A stretch of DNA of 64,000 nucleotides, from assembly GCA_001972305.1 (NCBI GenBank), contig BDDD01000552.1:338458-402457 (forward strand), given 5' to 3'. Made by a program: the position numbers and the translations under genes. Of this stretch, positions 21,956 to 33,815 are shown piece after piece. The stretch's first letter is position 1, and each line of letters begins with the position of its first letter. The notes beneath the pieces were generated by a model. The model was not told where the DNA came from and did not search any database. It worked only from the letters and a program-made list of their open reading frames with translations. This stretch comes from Cephalotus follicularis. Lineage: Eukaryota > Streptophyta > Magnoliopsida > Oxalidales > Cephalotaceae.

Positions 21956-22633
21956 CCAGAAGATGTAGAAAATTGTAAATTGATCAAATGAACTGATTGT
22001 GGTTGCAAACATTCCTGATATGTTACATTGTAATCATTATTACTGTTATTGGGTAAAATTCTATTGATATGCATACATATTCACGGATTTACCCACTTAA
22101 TGCTTAAAGCATAAACAATGGTTTTGTAAACTGTAACACCCCCGATCTGTGGGAGTCGCCACAGTGCATAATACCGAAACTAAACAGATCATATCATATT
22201 AAAAGGTTCATCTTTATTAAAAACGTGATGGTATAAAGCATATCCATAACAAATAAAAACTGGTCATAACTGAAACTTATCCAAAATCCAAAAGTCATAA
22301 ACTGAAATAACACATTGTTTAATTATCGGGTTCCACTATGACCACATAACATAAAAGGATCAGCTACTAGACGATCCTCAGACATATGGGAGTCACTCTC
22401 ATCACACATTGCCCCTTTGCTCCTGATAACCTGCCATATGGAAACAAAAATGCGGCTGAGCAAACCTCAGTACGGATATAGAATATAAAACAGTAAATAA
22501 TATTTTAAAGCAGGAAGATTTCCAAAAAGTACATTTAAAACTGAAATCTTAGCAATAAAATAATTTAAACATGTTTTATTAATGCCCACGGCAAAACATA
22601 TAAACCATAAAGTGTACATTTCCAAAACATAGG

Positions 22634-22740
22634 ATCAATAAACTTTCAAAACGTAAAGCATATCTTTTCCAAAACATAGGTTCCATAAACTTTCAAAATG
22701 TAAAGCATATCTTTTCCAAAACATAGGTTCCATAAACTGA
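22634..22740. repeat. Tandem repeat of ~48 bp in T8 LTR
   Basis: Two near-identical copies of a unit containing AAAGCATATCTTTTCC and AACATAGGTTCCATAAAC, with a decayed third copy just upstream. Confidence 0.8.
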
Positions 22741-23609
22741 GCACCAATAACCATAACATATGATATAGTAGCAAGGGGTTTGCGACACCCACTTTGCCAA
22801 TGGAATTGCAGTATACGGCACTACACATACAATTCCCATATCCCAAAACATATCCCAATTACATATAACTAGGATCGATCCATACGCCTCTATCCCAAAT
22901 CCGATCTACGGATATCCCGGAGTGATGCCGTAAACTAATCACACTGTTACGGAAAGTGTCATGCCCCTGTGCCAGGCTCACAGCATGCCTATGGTACCCC
23001 CATAGGTGGATATAAAAGCTCAGTATTTCACCATTTCAAAAAATATGATTTCATGAAATCATTTTGAAATAAAAACGTTTGCCAAACCATTACCATAAAT
23101 CGTATTCAAACGATATAGTTTCACATACTTTCATAATCAGTAAAAATCAATTCATCTAATTTCACAATAAATAGATGATTGCATATCATTTCGTAAATAC
23201 ATTATAACTGATTTAATAAAGTCAGAATGTTTACTTCATAAAATATCAAATGACTTTATTTCCAAAAACCCAAGTATACGGAATTTATAAACCAAGGTAA
23301 ACATATTTACAAACCGAGTGATATCAAACCAGAATCTATATTTCATCTCAAACGGAACTGAAACAGTAAGAATGTGTCAAGGAACGAAGAATCCGTACCT
23401 TATGCGCTTGCAAAGTACTTACGAATAGACAATTTTAAATGGAATCCACTTGAAACTCAACAATCTATAAAGACATTCAAAATCATATGTATAAGAGTTT
23501 AAAACACATTAGAAGCATTAAACAGACTCATAAAAGTGTTTGGAAAAGATTCGGATCGATTCGGGGGTCAAACGAATCAAGACAGTTGAAAACAGCATAT
23601 TCCAGGGCA

Positions 23610-23780
23610 TACCGGCCGACTAGAACAGGGGTCCAGTCGACTAGAGAGGCTTGGCCGTCGACTGGATCCTATGAACAGTCGACTACACAACCAAAAATAC
23701 AGGTAGTCGACTGTGTTCTTCAATCCAGTCGACTACCCAACCATTCCAGTCGACTGTCCACTCAGACAGTCGGCTGTTTT
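23610..23780. repeat. GTCGAC array, CAGTCGACTG dialect, T8 left LTR
   Basis: Cores start at 23615, 23636, 23657, 23678, 23706, 23728, 23749 and 23769. All steps but one are 20-22 bp. Confidence 0.85.
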
Positions 23781-24954
23781 GGGCGACAGAACAGTTGGAA
23801 ATCCGACGATTTGCTACTGAAAAAGGTTCAAATGATTTCTACATTAAACTAGAGACATATGGACATAAACATATGATTATATACGACTTGTAGGTGATTT
23901 ACAAACACAAATTTGACAAAGAAACGACCATTCAATGATTTAACTTGCAAATGGAAGTAAGGAGACAATGCATGAACATGTCCAGATTTTGTGTTTTATC
24001 TAATACAGATGTTATAAACTCAGTTTGTGACATATATAGGTGCATAAAACGTGCAGATAACATCACTAACACAATAGCAACATGTTTGGGCAAGAATCAA
24101 AGACCCCAAGACACCAAGAGCACAAAAACTCAAAGTAAGCCATTGAAACAAAACCATTATAGAAGGAGATGAATTCACTGACCTACAGTGATGTTAAACA
24201 ACCCAGAAAATAGTAGGAGGAACACAAACACAACACACAATTCGGCTGTGAACAGAAACAAAGAAAGAAAAATATAAAACCATGGTATATTTAGACATAC
24301 ATAGCAAACTAAGATAATTTAACCCAAAAGAATCAATTAAGGGTTGAGATTACCTCTTGAACTTTGAAGAATGATTTACACAGCAGATTCTTTCATACAA
24401 TCAAGGCAAATTCGGCTGACTTGCAAGAAGGAATGAAGGCAACATATAAAATGGCAAGATACTCCAAGAAAGCAAAAAGAAGGAGACATGATTTGACAAA
24501 AGGGAGAAGAATGGGAGCTTTTCTGGATTTTGTAATGAGAAAGGAAGATTCTAACATGGCTTTGATAGTGGGAATTGCTGGAAAGAAGGAGATGGTGGAA
24601 GGTAGTAGGAAGAAAGTGGGAGAAATGGATAAAGTAGGAAAAGGAAATAAAATGAATTAATAATAAAATGAATTAATAATGAAAAGGAAAAATAAGGAAT
24701 ATTAAAATAAAAGAATAATAATTTGTTTTTAATAAAATAATTTTGGATTAAAATAAGAATTTATAAAACCCAACATAGCATAACATACCCAAATTTCGGA
24801 CCGGTATCATTCCGCACAATTCACATAAACCCGTTCATAGGGCAACCGGACTTTTAAAATTAAACAAAATTAAAAGCCCGAAAACACATATAAAATCCGT
24901 AAAATATATTTACGAACACGTAAAAATACATTTACGAACGAACAGGGTATTACA

Positions 24955-25008
24955 TCCACCCCCCCTAAAAAGAAGATTTCGTCCCGAAACCACAAACACA
25001 AACATACA
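24955..25008 (-). other. T8 polypurine tract and 3' UTR
   Basis: On the minus strand a TTTCGGGACGAAATC motif precedes TTTTTAGGGGGGGTGGA next to the LTR start, the usual Tekay/Del arrangement. Confidence 0.85.
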
Positions 25009-26160
25009 TCAAACAAACAAGTGCGGATAACGCTCCCGAATATGCTCCTCAACCTCCCAAGTAGCCTCACGTTCGGGATGATTCCTCCACAGCACTTTCA
25101 CAAAAGAAACAGCCTTACTTCGTGTCACCCGTTCCTGTCGATCCAAAATAGCCCCGGCCTCCTCGTCACAAGATAGATCCTCACGAATGCTGTTCAACGG
25201 ATAGTGAACCACATGCAGGGGATAATACTGATAACCTCTTAGCAAAGACACGTGGAACACATTATGGACATGTGCTAACTGCGGAGGCAAAGCCAACCGA
25301 TAAGCAACTGCGCCTATCCTTTCCAGAACTTCAAAAGGTCCGGTAAACCGCAGACTCAACTTTCCTTTCAGCCCAAAACGTCGGACTCCTTTCTAAGGTG
25401 AAACTTTCAAGAACACATGTTCGCCGACCTTGAACTCCAAATCCCTCCGATGTCTGTTCGCATAACTCTTTTGTCGAGATTGAGCCGCTTTCAATCTCTC
25501 CCTTGCTATTGCCACTTTCTCTGTAGTGATCTGCACTAGCTCGGGTCCTTCGATAACTCGCTCTCCAACTTCGTCCCAACATGTCGGAGCACGACAGTTC
25601 CTCCCGTACAGCTTCAAACGGAGCCATACCGATACTAGCATGCCAACTGTTATTGTAGCCAAACTCCACCAAGCTCAAATACTCATCCCAACTCCCAGTC
25701 CACTCCAAAGCACAAGACCTCAACATATCCTCTAATGTCTTGATGGTCCTCTCAGTCTGCCCATCTGTCTGTGGATGAAAAGCTGTACTGTAACTGAGCC
25801 TAGTACCCCAAGCTTTCTGAAACCCTTTCCAAAACCGCGATGTGAAACGAGGATCCCTATCCGAAACAATGGATACCGGAGTCCCATGCAGTCTCACTAT
25901 CTCTTGCTGAAACACCTCAGCCAAACGGTCAACAGAAAAATCTTCTCGGATAGCCAGGAAGTGAGCCGATTTCGTCAATCGATCCACTACTACCCACATA
26001 GCATCATGCCTTCTGAAAGTTCTCGGCAAACCCGTAACAAAGTCCATCGATATACTTTCCCATTTCCATACCGGAACCTCCAAGGGTTGTAACAAACCAC
26101 TAGCACGCTGGTGTTCAATCTTTACTTGCTGACAGATTAAACACTTCCCAACGTACTCCG
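25009..26160 (-). pseudogene. T8 integrase with chromodomain-like C-terminus
   Basis: Contains the CLICQ end of the zinc region, the catalytic Asp, Asp and Glu blocks (MDFVTG, DRDPRFTS, DGQTERT), the [10 protein letters not shown] segment and a C-terminal chromodomain-like module ([19 protein letters not shown]) ending at TGA 25011-25009. A frameshift occurs near 25615 just after the PFEA residues. A TAG replaces Trp at 25395-25393. The N-terminal His pair of the zinc region is lost in a deletion at about 26160. Confidence 0.85.
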
Positions 26161-26934
26161 CAACATCCTTGCCAACTCAAGATCATGCGTAGGATAGTTT
26201 ACCTCATAAGGCTTCAACTGTCTCGAAGCATAAGCTATCACATGACCGTGCTGCATCAAAACACATTCCAAACCCTTCTTCGAAGCATCGCTGAAAATCT
26301 GGTATCCTCCCGACCCAGACGGTAAACGGAGAATCGGTGCAGACACAAGACCGTTCTTCAGCTTCTCGAAACTTGCCTCCCGTTCATCATTCCACACAAA
26401 CTTCACTCCCTTCCTCATAAGCTGAGTTAGTGGCAAGGCTATAGAGGAGAAGCCTTCCAGGAACCGCCTATAGTAACAAGATAGACCCAAAAGGCTCCTA
26501 ACTTCCGATACTGTAGTAGGTCTCGGCCATTTAGTAATAGCTTCAACCTTAGCAGGATCCACAGAAATCCCTTCCGCTGTAACCACATGGCCTAAAAATG
26601 CCACATGTTCCAACCAGAACTCACATTTCGAAAACTTTACGTATAGCTGATTCTTCCTCAGAATCCCCAACACAATGCGAAGCTGTTCTTCATGCTCTTC
26701 CTTCGATTTCGAATACACAAGGATATAATCGATGAACACAATCACAAAGCGATCCAGATACTCATGAAAAACCCGATTCATTAGGTCCATGAAAACTGCT
26801 GGTGCATTTGTAAGCCCAAACGGCATTACCAGAAATTCATAATGCCTATACCGTGTGCGGAAAGCGGTCTTAGGCACATCTTCATCTTTTATCCGCAACT
26901 GATGATATCCCGATCTCAAATCGATCTTACAAAA
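26137..26934 (-). pseudogene. T8 RT palm/thumb and truncated RNase H
   Basis: Continues RT after the stop at 26935. The catalytic block reads FIDYIL: the second Asp of the usual Asp-Asp pair is Tyr (26727-26725, fitting GAT to TAT), which should abolish polymerisation. RNase H starts with SDASKKGLE and stops after THDLELA, where a deletion joins it out of frame to integrase. Confidence 0.9.
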
Positions 26935-28233
26935 CTACCGTGCACCTTGGAGTTGATCAAACAGGTCATCAATCCTAGGTAAAGGGTATTTATTTCGAAC
27001 AGTGATTCGATTCAATTCTCTGTAATCAATACACAGTCTCATAGATCCGTCTTTCTTCTTCACAAACAAAACCGGAGCTCCCCACGGCGAAACACTTGGT
27101 CGGATAAAACCCCGATCTAACAACTCTTGCAACTGTTCCTTCAGCTCTTGCAACTCAAGCGGTGCCATCCTATACGGTGCTTTAGGTATAGGTGCCGCCC
27201 CAGGAATGAGTTCGATGGTAAACTCTACTTCCCGTTGCGGTGGCAAACCCGGTAACTCCTCCGAAAACACATCAGAAAATTCTCTAACCACAGGATAATC
27301 TTCAAGGCGAGACTCGTCCCTTGAGACATCCTTCACCACAACTAGCAACCCTTCGGCGCCCTTAGCTACTAACTTCTGAGCTTTCATAACAGATATAACC
27401 TTAACATCTTTCATAGGCCGTGAACCCTGATAAACAAAATCAGGTCGACCCACATCACCGAACAGAACCCTCCGAGCATGACAATCAATCGTAGCCCGAT
27501 GGCGCTCCAACCAATCCATCCCCAAAATCATATCGAAATCATACATATCCATAGGAAAAAGATTCTCATCACGAATCCAATCAACAAAAACAATAGGACA
27601 AGCATAAAAACACTCAGATATCACAACAGATGTCCCCAAAAGGGTAGAAAGAACCAAAGCTGGATCAAACAATTGCGAAGGCATCCCAAGATGCCGAACA
27701 AAAGACCTCGCCACAACCGAGTGTGTCGATCCAGTATCATATAACACATAAGCTCTATGGTTACCAACAGAAATAAAACCCGAAACCGTACCTTGAGCAT
27801 TGGCTGCCTGATGAGCCGTAAATGCAAAGACTTGGCCTCCCACGTTGAGCTGCCCAGCATTTGTACCATTACCCTTCCTTTCCTTAGCACGAGGATCCTG
27901 ACAATCCTTTGCGAAGTGTCCCGTTTGTCCACATACAAAGCAAGCCCCACTGACTTTATAACAGGTACCGGCCGGATGATACCTACCACAAGCATCACAC
28001 CTAGCAATCTGAACCTCGGAGTTACCCCCATCAGCTCCCTGCGCATTTTTCTGGCCATTTCCTTGCTGACGCTGTTGATTTCCATCTTTATTCTGCTTGT
28101 GATCTTTCTTATGTTGTTTGCCTCCTCTGCCCCTGTTCCATGAACTGCCTTGACCCTTGTTATGCTGTCCAGAACCTTGTTCATTCCTATACCGCTTCTT
28201 ATCTCCATCCAGACGAGCTGCCTGAAAATCCAA
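26935..28233 (-). pseudogene. T8 gag C-terminus, protease and RT N-terminus
   Basis: A 432-codon stretch. It begins with a basic, Gln/Gly-rich segment and Cys-rich knuckles ([13 protein letters not shown] and [14 protein letters not shown]). The protease has a normal Asp-Thr-Gly (YDTGSTHS). RT fingers carry [14 protein letters not shown] and [12 protein letters not shown] at 26937-26935 interrupts RT before IDLRSGYHQ. Confidence 0.9.
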
Positions 28234-28235
28234 TC

Positions 28236-28860
28236 TCTCTAACTAAATGTTTTTCGCGACATTGGAAACCTCAGCTACATCCGCAAAGCTAGAGTTGATC
28301 AGCTTTCCCCGAAACTGGTAATGCAGCTTCCACTTGAATTTTTCAGCTTGCTCAGATGCTGACCCAGCCGCGGATCCAGTAAACCCAGCCAATCTAGTGA
28401 AACGGGCCAAGAACTCCGAAACTGTCTCTCCATCCTTCTGCCTGGTATTTACGAACTCTCTAGCATAGGCCTCCTTATCAGCAGTGGGGAAATACTGCTG
28501 ATAGAAGACATCCTGGAACTCAAACCCAGACAGAGCATCTGCATAACCTCCACCTTAGCTGAATTTAGAGTATTCCACCATATCTGGGCGTCTCCTTCAA
28601 GTTTGTAAGTCGCCAATCTTACCTTCTGCTGATCATCACACCTCAGAACATTAAAGAGCTTCTCCATATGTGCTATCCAATGTTCAGCTTCCACCAGAGT
28701 CACAGCCGAACTAAAAGACTGCGGCCTCTGTTTCTGAAACCGCTCAAGCCAAACATGAGTAGGTGTGCCATGCCTATCCCCAGCTTCCACACCCGCCTGA
28801 ACCTCTGCCGGAGCATTCTCTTCAACAACTTGCTCTCGATTCTGTTGTTGCAACAAGACA
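28236..28860 (-). pseudogene. T8 gag, central part
   Basis: Capsid region with the AEHWIAHMEKLF and YKLEGDAQIWW blocks. A frameshift occurs near 28510, after which FQQYFPTADKEAY-like and FLARFTRLAGF residues continue in another frame to a TAG just before 28236. The N-terminus is cut at about 28854 by fusion to T9, sharing CAAGACACC at the join. Confidence 0.75.
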
Positions 28861-29583
28861 CCTATGAGCATTGCAACAAAACTTGACAAGGATGAGGATG
28901 GTAAAGAGGTAGATCAAAAATTATGTAGAAGCATGATAGGATCTCTACTTTACCTAACCGCTAGTAGACCGGATATAATGTTTAGTGTATGTCTTTGTGC
29001 TAGATATCAATCATCACCTAGAGAATCTCACTTAACCGCGGTTAAGCGAATCTTTAGATATCTTGCATACACACCATTATTAGGATTGTTTTATTCACAT
29101 GACTCTTTGTTTAATTTGCATGCTTATTCCGATGCCGACTATGGTAGTTGCAAATTAGATAGAAAGAGCACTAGTGCCACTTGCCAATTTCTTGGTAATT
29201 CTTTAGTGTCTTGGTTCTCCAAGAAACAAAATAGTGTAGCTCTATCTACCACCGAAGCCGAATATGTTGCGGAGGGAAGTTGTTGCGCTCAAGTCTTATG
29301 GCTTAAGCAACAACTTTGTGACTTCGGAATTAGAATTAGCAATGTATGTATTAAATGTGACAATACTAGTGCTATTAATTTGAGTAGAAATCCCGTTCAA
29401 CACACTAAGTCTAAGCACATTGAAATTAGACATCATTTTCTTAGAGATCATGTTGAAAAGGGAGACATATTTCTTGAATATATTGACACTTTGAACCAAG
29501 ATGCAGATATATTCACAAAGCCGCTGGACAATGAAAGATTCTGCACTTTGCGGAGAGAGCTAGGTATGCAAAATCCTTCCTAA
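28854..29583 (+). pseudogene. T9 duplicated RT C-terminus and RNase H
   Basis: An open frame covering the end of Copia RT (GSLLYLTASRPDI) and RNase H (YSDADYGSC, STTEAEYVA, KHIEIRHHFLRDHV, DIFTKPL), ending at TAA 29581-29583. It differs by only a few residues from the second copy at 31559-32279. Fused on the left to T8 gag on the other strand. Confidence 0.9.
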
Positions 29584-29814
29584 CTCATTATGTGTATAAT
29601 TGTGATGCTTAATTGATTTTTTTTTGAATTGAGTGAAAAATGTTTTCAAAGATCATCTTGCATTCAAACATTGAGTTTTCAACTCAATAAAACAAAATTA
29701 GGTCATTTACCTAGGTTGCTATTAGTCCATAATAGTATACCAAAGGTTTGCACTTCAATTGGATAGGCAATTTTCTGCATTTCTCATTCTGCAGAAAACA
29801 GCCGACTGGACAAA
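29584..29814 (+). other. T9 duplicated post-pol spacer
   Basis: Near-identical to 32280-32510. It ends in CAGCCGACTGGACAAA, then switches abruptly to gag where the second copy continues toward the env-like ORF. Confidence 0.85.
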
Positions 29815-30667
29815 ATGGATCCTCCCACATGCTTTGAATGCAATAAACCGGGGAACATCAAAGTTGATTATCCACAATTGAAGAAAAAGAAGTTATTCAA
29901 GAAGAAAGCACTCAAGGCATGGCACCTTAGTGATGACGAATCTTCCGATGATGAAGTCACCGAGCAAGTGGCAAACCTATGCTTCATGGCATTGAGTGAC
30001 GACGAGGATAGCGAGAATGAGGTAGGTGATTCATACACTTTTGGTGAATTGCAATTTGCTTTTGATGAATTGCTTGTAGAGTTTAAGAAAAAATTTTCAC
30101 AATGCTCTTTACTTAAGAAAAATATGACTAGTGTAGAAAAGGAAAAGGAATTACTAGTTGTTGAAAATGAGCATTTGAAAAGTGACATTGCTATGTTAGA
30201 ACATGAACTATCCAAAAGGGATAATGACATAGCTAAACCTACTTCACCTAGTGACATTACCTTAGAAAAGGAAGTAGAGTCCCTAAGAGAAAAGAATGTG
30301 AATTTAGAAAAATCTTTTAGTAAATTCACATTAGGTAGTAAGAAGTTAGAAGAGATGCTAGGTAGTCAAAGATCATACCTAGATAAGACCGGTATAGGTT
30401 ATGCCCCTATAGAGGTAAAGGCTAAATTGAAAAAGGCTAGAATAAGACCTCAATGTACTTATTGCAATAAATTGGGACATACTCGAAATAAATGTTTTAG
30501 AAGAATTGCACACTCACATCACTCACACACTAGACCATCACCTTATCATGATCCAATTAATTTTAGACAAGTGTGGGTTCCCAAGGGAACTATTAGTCCT
30601 AAAAGTAACATTAAAGGACCAAATAAACAATGGGTACCAAGATCAAATTCTTTTAACGTTTTTGTAG
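29815..30667 (+). pseudogene. T9 gag C-terminal part
   Basis: Starts in a zinc knuckle (CFECNKPGN), followed by an acidic Ser/Asp segment, a long charged stretch with coiled-coil character (about residues 80-195 of the open stretch), and a second knuckle (CTYCNKLGHTRNKC). Sirevirus gag proteins are extended in this way. The gag frame runs past the protease start, so a one-base shift near 30668 separates it from protease. The capsid region is missing. Confidence 0.8.
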
Positions 30668-31076
30668 GTGGAACAATGCTTGCGGGCAAACCACAAAGAG
30701 GAGCAACCGTGGTATGTGGATTGCGGGTGCTCAAAGCACATGACGGGTGACAAAAGCCTCTTCATCGATCTTAAAGAAGTTGATGGAGGAAAGGTCACCT
30801 TTGAGGACAACACCAAGGACAAGATTTGTGGTATTGGTTCAATTGGTAAAAAATTCTCTACTCTTATTGAAAATGTATCTTATGTTGTAGGCCTTAAGCA
30901 TAATTTGCTTAGTGTTAGCCAATTGTGTGACAAGGGATATAAAATTAATTTTGAATCCTCTTGTTGTCACATAATTGACATTAGCACCAATGTCGTAAAC
31001 TTTATTGGTCATAGACAAGGCAATGTGTATGTGGTTTATTTAAAAGAAATGTTTTCAAAAGATGTTTGTTTTAATA
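30668..31076 (+). pseudogene. T9 protease and start of the gag-pre-integrase region
   Basis: Contains the Copia protease block, with WYVDCGCSKHMTGD where Asp-Ser-Gly is expected, so the active site reads Asp-Cys-Gly. The LKHNLLSVSQLCDKG block follows. The frame then jumps to RT at about 31077: the whole integrase and the RT fingers are deleted. Confidence 0.85.
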
Positions 31077-32279
31077 ATGGATGTTAAAAGCGCATTTTTA
31101 AATGGCATAATAAATGAGGAAGTTTATGTTAAACAACCTCCGGGTTTTTAAAACGTGCATTTTCCAGATCATGTTTTTAAACTATCTAAAGCACTTTATG
31201 GTTTAAAGCAAGCACCAAGAGCTTGGTATGAAAAACTTTCAAAATTTCTCTTGAAAAATGATTTCGAAAGAGGTTTAGTGGATAAAAAACTTTTTGTTAA
31301 AACTAAATTTAATGATATTCTCTTTGTTGAAATATATGTAGATGACATTATATTTGGTTCTACTAATGATTCTCTATGTGTTGAGTTTGCTAACACTATG
31401 CAAGGTGAATTCGAGATGAGTATGATGGGGGAACTCAAGTATTTCCTTGAATTTCAAATCCAACAAGGAAATGAAGGGACTTTCATCAACCAATCCAAAT
31501 ACACCAAGGATCTACTCAAAAGATTTGGAATGGAGCACTCAAAGCCTTGCAAGACACCAATGAGCATTGCAACAAAACTTGACAAGGATGAGGATGGTAA
31601 AGAGGTAGATCAAAAATTATGTAGAAGCATGTTAGGATCTCTACTTTACCTAACCGCTAGTAGACCGGATATAATGTTTAGTGTATGTCTTTGTGCTAGA
31701 TATCAATCGTCACCTAGAGAATCTCACTTAACCGCGGTTAAGCGAATCTTTAGATATCTTGCATACACACCATTATTAGGATTGTTTTATTCACATGACT
31801 CTTTGTTTAATTTGCATGCTTATTCCGATGCCGACTATGGTAGTTGCAAATTAGATAGAAAGAGCACAAGTGCCACTTGCCAATTTCTTGGTAATTCTTT
31901 AGTGTCTAGGTTCTCCAAGAAACAAAATAGTGTAGCTCTATCTACCACCGAAGCCGAATATGTTGCGGCGGGAAGTTGTTGCGCTCAAGTCTTGTGGCTT
32001 AAGCAACAACTTTGTGACTTCGGAATTAGCATTAGCAATGTATGTATTAAATGTGACAATACTAGTGCTATTAATTTGAATAGAAATCCAGTTCAACACT
32101 CTAAGTCTAAGCACATTGAAATTAGACATCATTTTCTTAGAGATCATGTTGAAAAGGGAGACATATTTCTTGAATATATTGACACTTTGAACCAAGATGC
32201 AGATATATTCACAAAGCCGCTGGACAATGAAAGATTCTGCACTTTGCGGAGAGAGCTAGGTATGCAAAATCCTTCCTAA
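31077..32279 (+). pseudogene. T9 reverse transcriptase and RNase H
   Basis: RT starts with DVKSAFLNG, and a frameshift plus stop lies near 31146-31151. From 31155 the frame is open to TAA at 32277-32279. It includes LYGLKQAPRAWYE, the intact catalytic YVDDIIFGS, and the same RNase H blocks as the upstream copy. This is the only complete-looking RT palm of the Copia type in the window, but it lacks integrase and a clean start. Confidence 0.9.
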
Positions 32280-32660
32280 CTCATTATGTGTATAATTGTG
32301 ATGCTTAATTGATTTTTGTTTGAATTGAGTGAAAAATGTTTTCAAAGATCATCTTGCATTCAAACATTGAGTTTTCAACTCAATAACACAAAATTAGGTC
32401 ATTTACCTAGGTTGCTATTAGTCCATAATAGTATACCAAAGGTTTGCACTTCAATTGGATAGGCAATTTTCTGCATTTCTCATTCTGCAGAAAACAGCCG
32501 ACTGGACAAACTGTCCAGTCGACTGTCATTAGTGACCAGTCGACTGGAATGCCGTTGTTCAGGGTTTTAAACCCGAAATCCCTACTGTTTTTTCACTGTC
32601 CCTCAAATCAAAAATACCCAAACACATTTCTCTCTCAAATTTCGACCTGCAATCTTCAAT
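32280..32660 (+). other. T9 spacer between pol and env-like ORF
   Basis: Non-coding. It holds CAGTCGACTG-type sites at 32497-32550 and a pyrimidine-rich stretch before the ATG at 32661. Confidence 0.7.
32495..32552. repeat. GTCGAC sites, CAGTCGACTG dialect, T9 pre-env spacer
   Basis: Three to four sites (CAGCCGACTG, CCAGTCGACTG twice) lie outside the LTR, between pol and the third ORF. Confidence 0.7.
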
Positions 32661-33815
32661 ATGGGACCAAAGAGAGCAAGAGGATCTACTTCAACGCTAC
32701 CAAGGGGCTCACAAGTGAAGCTAGACTTTGACAACACACTCTTTTTCTCCAAAGAGAAAGAGATGAGGTATAACTCTCATTTTAGCTCAGTTAAGCTACA
32801 TTTGGAGAAGTGGTTATCTAGGGATATACTCATTAGCAATCTTTCGATTGTAGTGACATGGTTAGAGACTATGGGTTGGTTTGATTATATTTGCTCATCT
32901 CACATTATATACCCTAGATTAGTTAAGATGTTTTATGCCAATTTAGAATCCTCTACCACTTGCATTGCCAATTCATTTGTTTTAGGCACTCCTATTTAAA
33001 TTACTCCTGACTTAGTTGCCGAAATATTAGGAATTCCTAATGAGGGAATTACTAACTTTCATGACATCGGCAAAATGGAGGCCCTAGGAATTTGTCTAGA
33101 ACAACCTAATGTCAATCCAGTTATGAATGTGACTAGTAGTCATTTACCAATTGCCTCTAGGATCATTCTACTTCTTGTAACAAACACTTTTCTCTCAAAA
33201 GAAGGCTCGCACACCCTCCCTTCCGAGCGAGACCTTAAATTCGTCGCTTGTATTAAGAACGGAACCCAAATTAACCTTCCCTACCTCATTGTCAACCACT
33301 TATTGTATAGATCAAATCACACTCCATATCCTATGCTTCTCAGTAGGATCATTACGTTTGTCCTTGCTTCACTTAACATAGAAATTCTGGATGATGAGCA
33401 AAGTGTTAAACCTTCCCATAAGCAGTTAGTGAATAAAGCGGGGCTTAGACAATGTAACATTGTATTTAAGGATGGTGAGTGGGTCAAAATGCAAGGAAGA
33501 GGTAGAGAGCAAGTAAGAGAGCAAGCGCATGTTAGGGCTGGGGATGATGATGATGATGATGAGGATGATCCACAGCAGTTTGAGATGCGTCCGAGTGCTG
33601 GACAGAGCAGCAGCAGTAGCAGGCCTACCCTGGAGTCTCTTCAGGCTAGGATGGATCTTGCTCAGGTAGATATTGAGTATCTCAAGGGCCAAATGCACCA
33701 GTTTGGTGAAGGACAAGCAAATTTTATTCAGGGTCAAGCCGAAATCCTTTGAGGCCAAGCCAACATCCTTGAGCTGTTTCAAAATGCATTTCCTCAGCAC
33801 CCTCCTCCATCTTGA
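32661..33815 (+). pseudogene. T9 env-like (third) ORF
   Basis: One frame of about 384 codons starting at ATG 32661. Stops at 32997-32999 (TAA) and 33750-33752 (TGA) interrupt it, and it terminates at 33813-33815. Its place, after RNase H and before the 3' LTR, is that of the env-like gene of Sirevirus/SIRE1 elements. The N-terminal two thirds resembles sequences usually labelled putative plant transposon protein. An acidic run of Asp follows, then a Ser run and a Gln-rich C-terminus with coiled-coil character. I see no clear signal peptide or fusion segment. Function is unknown. Confidence 0.7.

Larger units (their letters stand above)
20570..22131 (+). repeat. T7 solo LTR, first part
   Basis: Contains the U3-side array, the promoter-like block, donor-like GGTAAGT at 21308, GTAGGGG at 21660 and the second array. 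T8 interrupts it after TAAAC at 22127-22131. Confidence 0.85.
22132..24954 (-). repeat. T8 3' LTR, complete, 2.8 kb
   Basis: TGTAACACCCCCGAT to GGGTATTACA. It includes a GTCGAC array at 23610-23780 and a short tandem repeat at 22634-22740. Two open stretches (23945-24172 and 24364-24660) recur in the right LTR; neither has a known domain. Confidence 0.9.

Noticed and set aside
23945-24172. 75-codon open stretch repeated at 36151-36378
   Set aside because: Same reason: LTR copies of T8, with no known protein features.
24364-24660. 98-codon basic open stretch repeated at 36570-36866
   Set aside because: Both lie at the same place in the two T8 LTRs, so the repetition is LTR duplication, not gene conservation. 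No domain recognised.
27621-28208. 195-codon minus-strand open stretch
   Set aside because: Overlaps T8 gag-protease in another frame; the true frame has knuckles and protease motifs.
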